A DNA stretch of 6,091 bases from Methanobacteriaceae archaeon (GTDB lineage: Archaea; Methanobacteriota; Methanobacteria; Methanobacteriales; Methanobacteriaceae). The stretch is from assembly GCA_011620845.1 (NCBI GenBank), contig WOYJ01000142.1, forward strand, positions 1-6,091, read 5' to 3'. The position numbers and the translations under genes are program-made. Positions 1-4,825 of the stretch are shown here, in pieces; the stretch's first letter is position 1, and every line of letters begins with the position of its first letter. The notes under the pieces were generated by a model. It was not told where the DNA came from. It saw only the letters and a list, made by a program, of their open reading frames with translations, and made no database searches.

Positions 1-85
1 GCCGGGATAGTCTAGTCCGGTAAGGCGCAGGATTCGAAATCCTGTTGAGCGATGCTCGTCCTGGGTTCAAATCCCAGTCCCGGCG
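1..85 (+). tRNA. tRNA-Ser with anticodon CGA
   Basis: The full cloverleaf can be drawn. The acceptor stem GCCGGGA (1-7) pairs with TCCCGGC (78-84), and the discriminator is G85. The D-stem is 10-12 with 24-26. The anticodon stem CAGGA/TCCTG encloses loop TTCGAAA with anticodon CGA at 35-37, reading UCG codons. A long class II variable arm (45-60) forms a GAGC/GCTC stem. The T-arm CTGGG-TTCAAAT-CCCAG is at 61-77. The long variable arm and G73 fit archaeal tRNA-Ser. No 3' CCA is encoded (GCTT follows). The gene begins at the first base of the window, so its promoter is not visible. No copy of its 3' end was seen elsewhere in the window. Confidence 0.97.
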
Positions 86-189
86 CTTTACTCAAAATTC
101 AGGAACTAAAACTTAAAGGAGAGAGTGTTCCATAGAGGAATCAACGATAGAAAACATTTATTATACTAAACGGCATACAGGGATTCTAC

Positions 190-270
190 TATGTACAGTT
201 AAAAAATTAATATGTTCAGCTAAAAATATTTACGTACAGTTAAAAATAAATATCAGTTAAAAATATTTCC
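190..270. repeat. Four degenerate direct repeats of about 20 bp with T-tracts on the minus strand
   Basis: The motif CAGTTAAAAA, or CAGCTAAAAA in the second copy, starts at 196, 217, 237 and 254, so spacing is 21, 20 and 17 bp. Copies one and three share GTACAGTTAAAAA, and copies two and four continue into TATTT. On the minus strand these read TTTTTAACTG or TTTTTAGCTG, giving four T-tracts just downstream of the stop of the minus-strand gene at 280-573. The simplest reading is a multi-tract archaeal terminator for that gene. A protein-binding array with helical spacing is an alternative. Confidence 0.6.
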
Positions 271-279
271 TTAAAGGTT

Positions 280-573
280 CTAATTTATTTTATCAGCTGA
301 ATAGACATTGATATCCAGTTCTCCGGCCAGAATGTCTTCAACAGCTTTGCCAAATGCTATGAAGTGTTTTGTCTGCATATGTGAGTCTAAAACATCCTGA
401 TTTTTCCATTGCTCCAGTATCATCAGTACATCATCATCTTCAGTACTGGCGTATAAATTATAACTGATACAACCCGATTCTAAACGGGTGGATTCAATTA
501 AATCTTTAGCTTTCAAGATGATGTTGTCCTTTTCACCAGGTTTGGCTATTATTTTGGCGGTTACCATTAACAT
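280..573 (-). CDS. ABM-fold (antibiotic biosynthesis monooxygenase / YgiN-like) small protein
   Basis: The product is 97 residues, the usual size for a single ABM domain, a dimeric ferredoxin-like alpha/beta barrel. Family features are visible: the opening strand VTAKIIAKPG, then ESGCISYNLY around residues 32-41, the strand LMILEQWKN around 50-58, and the helix with HMQTKHFIAF around 65-74. The ATG at 573 is supported by AGGAGG six bases upstream (580-585 on the plus strand); a second ATG two codons later is less well spaced. Members range from quinol and heme-cleaving oxygenases to non-enzymatic proteins, and the sequence does not reveal a substrate. Oxygenase activity is doubtful in a strict anaerobe. 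The gene has its own TATA box and a half-site shared with the alcohol dehydrogenase promoter, suggesting control by the TetR protein upstream. Confidence 0.85.
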   Translation of the reverse strand: MLMVTAKIIAKPGEKDNIILKAKDLIESTRLESGCISYNLYASTEDDDVLMILEQWKNQDVLDSHMQTKHFIAFGKAVEDILAGELDINVYSADKIN

Positions 574-672
574 TTGATTCCTCCTAAGATTATTCCAAAT
601 ATTTTATATGATGTGGTAGATTTTAAACCTTCTATATTTGGACGTTCTTTATATTCCATATTAAACTAACAG

Positions 673-680
673 TTTATAAA
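673..680 (-). promoter_or_regulatory. TATA box of the ABM gene
   Basis: On the minus strand this reads TTTATAAA inside the perfect palindrome GTTTATAAAC (672-681). A start of transcription about 25 bases downstream would give a leader of roughly 75-80 bases before the ATG at 573. It sits three bases from the TTCGGT half-site, the same arrangement as at the alcohol dehydrogenase promoter. Confidence 0.6.
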
Positions 681-683
681 CAT

Positions 684-697
684 ACCGAACATTCTCT
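684..697 (-). promoter_or_regulatory. Probable TetR operator, degenerate copy, upstream of the ABM gene
   Basis: On the minus strand this reads AGAGAA-TG-TTCGGT. The TATA-proximal half matches the perfect operator at 1560-1573 exactly, and the distal half matches at 4 of 6 bases. Identity continues into the TATA box: TTCGGTATGTTTATA is present at 675-689 (minus strand) and at 1568-1582 (plus strand). Spacing and orientation to the TATA box are therefore the same at both promoters. Confidence 0.6.
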
Positions 698-739
698 TTG
701 TAGTGGTAGAAGCAATCGAATGAGGCTAACTAGGAGAAG

Positions 740-1342
740 TTATTCAACTATTTTCATATAGTTCCACAGATGATCTATATTGGAAATCATCCGTTCTTCC
801 AGTGGCATCTCGGGCATTCCTACCCACATAATAATTGTTCCCAGTATAGAAGTCTGGGTGAATATGGCAAGTTCATGGGAATCAATATCCTGCCTTATCA
901 TACCCTGATCCACGCCTTCATCAATCACCTCTTTGGTGAAGTTTAAAAGGTTATGATAGAATTTTTTGTAACTTTCACCTATCACATCGTATTTCTGAAC
1001 TCCTTCCATCAAGATAAGGTGCAAATTCCTATAATACACCTTTTTAGGACTTACTTCGTTTATATTCACACATTCTGCTACGATGGACAGCATCATAGTT
1101 TGCAGTTTCTCTTTGGGCGTGCCCTCAAAACTCCTGATTTGTTCTATGGTTGTATTGAAGTAGTTGAATATGTATTTTTCAATCACTTCAAGTAGCAGTG
1201 CATCTTTACTATTAAAATGATGATAAAAACCACCAGTGGTAGTATTTGAAGCTTTTATAATTTCGTTTAAGGAAACATCGGTGAATCCTTTTTTCAAAAC
1301 AAGTTTAAAAGTTGTTTCCATTATTCTAGATTTTGTACCCAT
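740..1342 (-). CDS. TetR/AcrR-family transcriptional regulator
   Basis: The N-terminus shows the TetR helix-turn-helix: KSRIMETTFKLVLKKGF, then VSLNEIIKAS and the signature TTGGFYHHFNSKDALL, within roughly residues 4-50. The rest is a helical ligand-binding and dimerisation domain of about 150 residues, ending HLWNYMKIVE. From the ATG at 1342 the product is 200 residues, normal for the family. The frame stays open to a TTG at 1405, but that stretch is AT-rich and contains a TATA-like box, so it is promoter rather than protein. An ATG at 1351 is a second option. The gene lies between two promoters that share an operator-like sequence, so it probably represses the flanking ABM gene and the divergent alcohol dehydrogenase pair. 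The ligand is unknown; an alcohol, ketone or toxic aromatic compound is a guess. No T-tract follows the stop, so read-through into the ABM gene is possible. Confidence 0.93.
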   Translation of the reverse strand: MGTKSRIMETTFKLVLKKGFTDVSLNEIIKASNTTTGGFYHHFNSKDALLLEVIEKYIFNYFNTTIEQIRSFEGTPKEKLQTMMLSIVAECVNINEVSPKKVYYRNLHLILMEGVQKYDVIGESYKKFYHNLLNFTKEVIDEGVDQGMIRQDIDSHELAIFTQTSILGTIIMWVGMPEMPLEERMISNIDHLWNYMKIVE

Positions 1343-1368
1343 CTTAAACATCTTCTTTTGCAATAAAA

Positions 1369-1376
1369 AGTATAAA
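1369..1376 (-). promoter_or_regulatory. Probable TATA box of the TetR gene
   Basis: The minus strand reads TTTATACT. Transcription would start about 25 bases on, near 1349-1351, almost at the candidate ATGs (1351 and 1342). This implies a leaderless or very short-leader mRNA, in line with the lack of a convincing ribosome binding site before either ATG. Confidence 0.45.
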
Positions 1377-1469
1377 TTAATATTAATCGAGAAATTCGAA
1401 AACAAATTTAGTGTATTAGAAGGAACAGATTAATAATTTTTTTCTTTTAGTGTGTTTTTTATTCAATAT

Positions 1470-1507
1470 TTTATGTATTAATTTGGTTTTATGTATTAAT
1501 TTGGTTT
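1470..1507. repeat. Tandem 18-bp duplication in the divergent intergenic region
   Basis: The unit ATGTATTAATTTGGTTTT occurs at 1473-1490 and again at 1491-1507, where the eighteenth base differs. With the shared preceding TTT, the 18-bp period holds from 1470 to 1507. It lies between the TetR promoter and the alcohol dehydrogenase operator, outside both. It may be recent slippage or a duplicated binding site. Confidence 0.85.
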
Positions 1508-1559
1508 GAGTTTAAACTTTATTATTCATTTCTTAAGTATTTAATCATTAATCATTCAG

Positions 1560-1573
1560 ACCGAACATTCGGT
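1560..1573. promoter_or_regulatory. Perfect palindromic operator, probable TetR binding site
   Basis: ACCGAA-CA-TTCGGT is a perfect 6-2-6 inverted repeat; outer bases CA (1557-1558) and TG (1575-1576) extend the symmetry past one mismatch. It ends three bases before the TATA box of the alcohol dehydrogenase gene, over the likely BRE position, where a bound dimer would interfere with TFB and TBP. The neighbouring regulator gene and the half-site copy upstream of the ABM gene support the assignment. Binding itself is inferred. Confidence 0.75.
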
Positions 1574-1576
1574 ATG

Positions 1577-1584
1577 TTTATATA
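1577..1584 (+). promoter_or_regulatory. TATA box of the alcohol dehydrogenase gene
   Basis: TTTATATA matches the archaeal consensus. The expected transcription start is near 1605-1610, giving a leader of about 30 bases that includes the GAGGTGAT ribosome binding site at 1624-1631. Confidence 0.75.
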
Positions 1585-1635
1585 TGAGTCCTTATTAAAC
1601 TAGCATCAATGGCAAATTAAGCAGAGGTGATAAAT

Positions 1636-2706
1636 TTGAAAGGATTAGCAATGTTAAAAATAGGAGAAATTGGATGGATAGAAAAAGATAGGCCCGCGTG
1701 TGGCCCAAGAGATGCCATCGTTAAACCAATAGCTTTAGCACCCTGTACATCAGATGTGCACACCATCTGGGAAGGGGCGATAGGCGATCGACACAACATG
1801 ATCCTGGGGCATGAAGCTATAGGTATAGTAGATGAAGTAGGAAATGAAGTTAAAGACTTCAAACCAGGTGATAGGGTAATTGTACCAGCTATCACTCCAG
1901 ACTGGGATTCTGAAGCCGTACAACGTGGTTTCCCGTCACAAAGTGGTGGGGCCCTAGGTGGCTGGAAATTCTCCAACTTCAAAGACGGTGTGTTCGCTGA
2001 ATATTTCCACGTAAACCTGGCAGACAACAACCTGGCCCTTTTACCAGAAGGCATGTCACTGGAAGCAGCTGTGATGATTCCAGATATGCTAAGTACTGGT
2101 TTCATGGGTGCAGAAAACGCCGCCATAGAAATAGGATCCACCGTAGCTGTTTTAGGTATCGGAGCAGTTGGTCTATGTGGTGTCGCCGGTGCAAGACTAC
2201 GAGGTGCCGGAAGAATATTTGCAGTAGGTACCAGACCAAAGAGTGTCGAAGTAGCTAAAAAGTACGGCGCCACAGACATAATCAGCTATAAAGAAGGAAG
2301 TACAGTAGACCAAATCCTAGAAAAAACCGATGGAGCAGGTGTAGACGCTGTAATTATCTCTGGAGGAGGTCCAGACATCATAATTGATGCAGTAAACATA
2401 GCTAAACCAGGGGCTAAAATCTCAAACAACAACTACTACGGATCAGGATTCGGTGAAGAAGACACCCTGCCAATCTGCCGTGTAGGATGGGGATTCGGTA
2501 TGGCCCAAAAAGATATAGTAACCGGCCTGTGTCCAGGTGGAAGAGTTAGAATGGAACGACTGGCAGATATCGTAACATACGGTCGTATGGATCCATCACT
2601 CATGGCAACCCATGTCTACAAAGGCTGGGACAAACTGGAAGAAGCTTTACTCCTCATGAGAGAAAAACCCAGAGACTTAATCAAGCCAGTAGTCCTTCTA
2701 GAATAA
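1636..2706 (+). CDS. adh: NADP-dependent zinc secondary alcohol dehydrogenase (2-propanol dehydrogenase)
   Basis: This cytoplasmic medium-chain dehydrogenase oxidises secondary alcohols such as 2-propanol to ketones. It resembles Thermoanaerobacter brockii ADH throughout and keeps its numbering when started at the TTG at 1636, giving MKGLAMLKIGEIGW and 356 residues (brockii about 352). Zinc ligands C37, H59 and D150 (with E60) align. Pocket residues S39, A85, W110 and Y267 are present. The Rossmann motif is GIGAVG at 174-179; T199, R200 and Y218 occupy the NADP 2'-phosphate positions, so NADP is preferred. GAGGTGAT (1624-1631) is the ribosome binding site; a GTG at 1627 lies inside it and cannot be the start. 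An insertion of about four residues near 270-275 is the main length difference from brockii. The fno gene follows after 48 bases. Expression is probably repressed through the operator at 1560-1573. Confidence 0.95.
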   Translation: MKGLAMLKIGEIGWIEKDRPACGPRDAIVKPIALAPCTSDVHTIWEGAIGDRHNMILGHEAIGIVDEVGNEVKDFKPGDRVIVPAITPDWDSEAVQRGFPSQSGGALGGWKFSNFKDGVFAEYFHVNLADNNLALLPEGMSLEAAVMIPDMLSTGFMGAENAAIEIGSTVAVLGIGAVGLCGVAGARLRGAGRIFAVGTRPKSVEVAKKYGATDIISYKEGSTVDQILEKTDGAGVDAVIISGGGPDIIIDAVNIAKPGAKISNNNYYGSGFGEEDTLPICRVGWGFGMAQKDIVTGLCPGGRVRMERLADIVTYGRMDPSLMATHVYKGWDKLEEALLLMREKPRDLIKPVVLLE

Positions 2707-2754
2707 TTTAATTTATTCCTTATTTCTTTTTTTTAAATTAAAGGAGTGATGAAA

Positions 2755-3441
2755 ATGAAGATTGCAATAATAGGAGGAACTGGTGGCCAGGGTTTAGGGA
2801 TCGCCATACGATTTGTCCAGATTGGAGAAGATGTTATAATCGGTTCCAGGACCATGGAAAAGGCCCAGGCAGCAGTGGATAAAATCAAAGAATTACTGGA
2901 AAAAGAGGAAATACCAAACCTTAAAGCAGCAGAAAACCCTGATGCTGCAAAAGAAGCCGATGTACTGGTTTTAACCGTCCCGCTGGCAGCTCAAAGGGCA
3001 ACTCTTTTATCTATCAGGGAAGGTGCAGCCGGGAAAATATTGATGGACGCCACCGGACCACTCGAAACGGCAATTGGAGGTTTACCAACCCGATGTTTAT
3101 ACCTGCCTGAGGGAGCAGCTTCAGAAAGAGCACAGAAGATCCTACCTGAGACCAAAGTTATATGTGCCTTTAACAACATAAGCAGCGGAGCTTTAATGAA
3201 CTTCAACGAACCCATAGACTGTGATTGCCTCATATCAGGTGATGATCTGGAATCAAAAGTAACAGCCGCCAAATTAATCGATAAAATCCCAGGAGTACAG
3301 GTCGTTGACTGCGGACCCTTAGAAAGAGCACAGATCATAGAAAAAATCACCCCCTTGCTCATTGGACTGAACATCAAAAAGACCTGTAAAGATGGTGGAA
3401 TCCGAATAACCGGTTTAGACCCAGAATGCAAAATATACTAA
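2755..3441 (+). CDS. fno: F420H2:NADP+ oxidoreductase (NADPH-dependent F420 reductase)
   Basis: This soluble enzyme (also called npdG) transfers hydride between NADPH and coenzyme F420. The product is 228 residues, close to methanogen homologues. The nucleotide-binding loop IIGGTGGQGLG is at residues 5-15, and T9, S31, R32 and K36 sit at the positions known to hold the NADP 2'-phosphate in this family. The family-typical segments CAFNNIS and EKITPLLIGLNIK follow. The ATG at 2755 is chosen because it gives MKIAIIGGTG, as in relatives, and lies eight bases after AAGGAG (2741-2746). An ATG at 2749 and a GTG at 2746 are too close to or inside that site. With the alcohol dehydrogenase upstream, it would convert NADPH from alcohol oxidation into F420H2 for methanogenesis. 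It is probably cotranscribed, although a T-rich stretch (2720-2734) lies between the genes. Confidence 0.95.
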   Translation: MKIAIIGGTGGQGLGIAIRFVQIGEDVIIGSRTMEKAQAAVDKIKELLEKEEIPNLKAAENPDAAKEADVLVLTVPLAAQRATLLSIREGAAGKILMDATGPLETAIGGLPTRCLYLPEGAASERAQKILPETKVICAFNNISSGALMNFNEPIDCDCLISGDDLESKVTAAKLIDKIPGVQVVDCGPLERAQIIEKITPLLIGLNIKKTCKDGGIRITGLDPECKIY

Positions 3442-3480
3442 ACTAAATCTCAGTTTTTCCCTACTTTCTGAGAGTTAGTT
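3441..3480 (+). other. Long hairpin directly after the fno stop codon
   Basis: AACTAA (3441-3446) pairs with TTAGTT (3475-3480), and TCTCAG (3448-3453) pairs with CTGAGA (3468-3473). One A/G mismatch separates the two blocks, so twelve pairs enclose a 14-base pyrimidine-rich loop. The hairpin begins at the last base of the stop codon. It may stabilise the 3' end or act together with the terminator at 3529-3589. Confidence 0.6.
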
Positions 3481-3528
3481 GGTATGGGTGGGATCACAGC
3501 CCTTTGCTGGAAGAGGGTGTTGGTTATC

Positions 3529-3589
3529 GTAGGGCATCTGTATTAAACTTTTTGCTCAAAAATCTCCCCGGATGCCCTATTTTTTTTTT
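3529..3589 (+). terminator. Hairpin plus ten T's: terminator of the adh-fno unit
   Basis: TAGGGCATC (3530-3538) pairs with GATGCCCTA (3571-3579) and can be extended by G-T and G-C pairs on either side. A small nested hairpin TTTTT-GCTC-AAAAA lies at 3549-3562. T's run from 3580 to 3589. The form is that of an intrinsic terminator, with the long T-run that archaeal RNA polymerase uses. It lies about 140 bases after the fno stop, so the transcript would have a long structured 3' end. It could instead end a separate small RNA or serve as an attenuator before the next gene. Confidence 0.75.
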
Positions 3590-3613
3590 AAATATTCAAT
3601 AGGGGATGATTTA

Positions 3614-3646
3614 ATGATGGCTTCTGATAATAAAAATAGCTTCTGA
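3614..3646 (+). CDS. Possible 10-codon leader ORF before the dehydrogenase gene
   Basis: ATG at 3614 opens MMASDNKNSF followed by TGA. It is preceded by AGGGGATGAT (3601-3610), a better ribosome binding site than that of the gene downstream. It is in a different frame and ends 17 bases before the ATG at 3664. It could be a leader peptide or a chance ORF; nothing in the peptide suggests a function. Confidence 0.2.
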   Translation: MMASDNKNSF

Positions 3647-3663
3647 AATACAGGCTGATGAAA

Positions 3664-4551
3664 ATGAATAGAAGTGTGGGCTACAAACTACTGGAGAGAA
3701 ATGAAAACCTGCTTTCTCAAGTGGAAAGTTCAGATCATGGGGATCGCAAGTATGATGCCCAGGTAATTGGAATCATCGGCTGTGGTGCTATAACTAAGAT
3801 AATCACCGATTTTCAAAAAGAAGGAAACCTTGATGCTGATTTAAAATATTTCCAGGACCCGGATGCAGGTAAAGCACAAAATTTAGCTTTCCAAGCAGAT
3901 GGAATGTTTGTCCAGGATGTTAGTGATATGCTGGATGAGGTGGATCTGGTAATTGAAGCAGCATCTACCCGAATAGCAGTAGAAATCATTCCACAAATCC
4001 TTAGAAAGGGAAAAGATATTATTGTAACCAGCATTGACGCTTTTTTGGATTTAGAGTTCAAAAACCAGGTGAAGAGTATAGCTTTTGAAAATAACTGCAA
4101 GATATACGCTCCTTCTGGAGATATAACTGGTTTAGATGGTGTAAAAGCTGCTTCTATTGGCGAAATCACCGGTATAAATCTGTTAATCCGGAATTCTCCT
4201 GATGCATTGGGAATATCATCCTGTGATGGGTCACTGGGAATAGCAACAGATGAAAAGATACTATTATTCGAAGGCAAAGCCCAATATGCTGTGGGTAAAT
4301 TCCCCATAAACCTGAACATAGCTGCGGCTTTAAGTATTATCACTGATAGAGAAGTGGATTTAAAAATCATAGCCGATCCCAGGGCTAACCACAGTTACCA
4401 TGAGATTAAAGTGACTGGGGATTTTGGCGAACTTGAAACAATCACCCAGAATACTAATTGGGCCACAGATACAAAAACAAGTGTATTAACTGCTTATTCT
4501 GTGATTAAACTGCTTGAAAATCTAAACAACAACATTAAGATTGGAACCTGA
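3664..4551 (+). CDS. Divergent L-aspartate dehydrogenase-like oxidoreductase
   Basis: The family makes iminoaspartate from aspartate with NAD(P), often for NAD synthesis. Visible family features (numbering from the ATG at 3664, 295 residues) are the Rossmann loop GIIGCGAIT at 36-44, EAAS at 98-101, PSGDITGLDGVKAA at 150-163, FEGKAQYAVGKFPINLNIAAA at 202-222, and the region IADPRANHSYHE at 236-247, whose H246 matches the catalytic histidine. Oddities: about 33 residues precede the usual start, with no in-frame start codon just before the Rossmann core. The usual SGAI is SGDI, the usual S-x-(G/S)-A is SIDA, and there is an insertion near 184-195. The product may therefore be a paralogue with altered substrate. 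The ATG at 3658 is an alternative start; 3664 is chosen by analogy with fno, as both follow TGATGAAA. The gene seems to be transcribed alone, between two terminators. Confidence 0.82.
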   Translation: MNRSVGYKLLERNENLLSQVESSDHGDRKYDAQVIGIIGCGAITKIITDFQKEGNLDADLKYFQDPDAGKAQNLAFQADGMFVQDVSDMLDEVDLVIEAASTRIAVEIIPQILRKGKDIIVTSIDAFLDLEFKNQVKSIAFENNCKIYAPSGDITGLDGVKAASIGEITGINLLIRNSPDALGISSCDGSLGIATDEKILLFEGKAQYAVGKFPINLNIAAALSIITDREVDLKIIADPRANHSYHEIKVTGDFGELETITQNTNWATDTKTSVLTAYSVIKLLENLNNNIKIGT

Positions 4552-4576
4552 ACCTTTCCACTTTCATCACTACTAA

Positions 4577-4597
4577 TTTTCGTGTTTTTATTATTTT
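4577..4597 (+). terminator. T-tract terminator after the aspartate dehydrogenase-like gene
   Basis: Three T-tracts of four, five and four bases lie within 21 bases, starting 25 bases after the stop codon and without a strong hairpin. This matches the usual archaeal oligo-T type of terminator. Confidence 0.5.
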
Positions 4598-4624
4598 AAC
4601 ATATTCGTAGTCTTGAAAAATGAG

Positions 4625-4634
4625 TTTATATATT
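4625..4634 (+). promoter_or_regulatory. Strong archaeal TATA box upstream of the CoA-ligase remnant
   Basis: TTTATATATT follows an A-rich BRE-like stretch. Transcription would start near 4652-4655, leaving a leader of about 165 bases before the remnant's ATG. A palindrome GGGTAATACCC (4682-4692) lies within that leader. The promoter may be left over from the intact gene or may drive a short untranslated RNA. Confidence 0.45.
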
Positions 4635-4780
4635 GATACATGAAAAGTGACTTTAATTCAAAAGATTTTTTTAATTAAATCGGGTAATACCCAAATAGAA
4701 GAGTAATCCAAGGAAATGACCTTTCAACCACACTCCTCGAAAACAGAGAAATTTAAATTAACAATCGATAGGAGATAGAC

Positions 4781-4825
4781 ATGGACACATTAAATGTTAT
4801 AGTAAGAGGTGATAGACATGCTTGA
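4781..4825 (+). CDS. Possible 14-codon ORF overlapping the start of the CoA-ligase remnant
   Basis: ATG at 4781 follows GGAG (4771-4774) at six bases and encodes MDTLNVIVRGDRHA, ending at TGA 4823-4825 inside the first codons of the remnant. The ten bases GATAGACATG occur both at 4774-4783 and at 4811-4820, each time as ribosome binding site plus ATG. It may be an upstream ORF coupled to the former gene, or the result of a small duplication. No function is recognisable. Confidence 0.2.
   Translation: MDTLNVIVRGDRHA

Noticed and set aside
61..85. tRNA-Ser 3' end as an integration (att) site
   Set aside because: No repeat of the tRNA 3' end and no integrase gene are present in the window.
115..169. 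14-codon ORF from GTG at 125 after AAAGGAG
   Set aside because: The spacing of three bases is too short, the peptide has no features, and the region is an ordinary spacer after the tRNA.
190..270. CRISPR array
   Set aside because: The repeats are short and degenerate, and the units abut with 17-21 bp periods, leaving no room for spacers.
1343..1405. Extended N-terminus of the TetR protein from TTG at 1405
   Set aside because: The added residues are coded by AT-rich DNA containing a TATA-like box, and the helix-turn-helix begins naturally at the ATG at 1342.
1617..2279. Long minus-strand open frame of 220 codons opposite the alcohol dehydrogenase
   Set aside because: It is the antisense shadow of a strongly conserved gene; the composition is rich in Pro, Ser and Ala and matches no family I recognise.
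2448..2458. TTCGGT inside the alcohol dehydrogenase coding region as a further operator half-site
   Set aside because: It lies within codons, lacks the matching half and is not next to a TATA box.
2991..3431. Minus-strand open frame opposite fno
   Set aside because: Shadow of fno; no ribosome binding site or recognisable domain.
3813..4370. Minus-strand open frame opposite the aspartate dehydrogenase-like gene
   Set aside because: Shadow frame with no family features, while the plus strand carries clear motifs.
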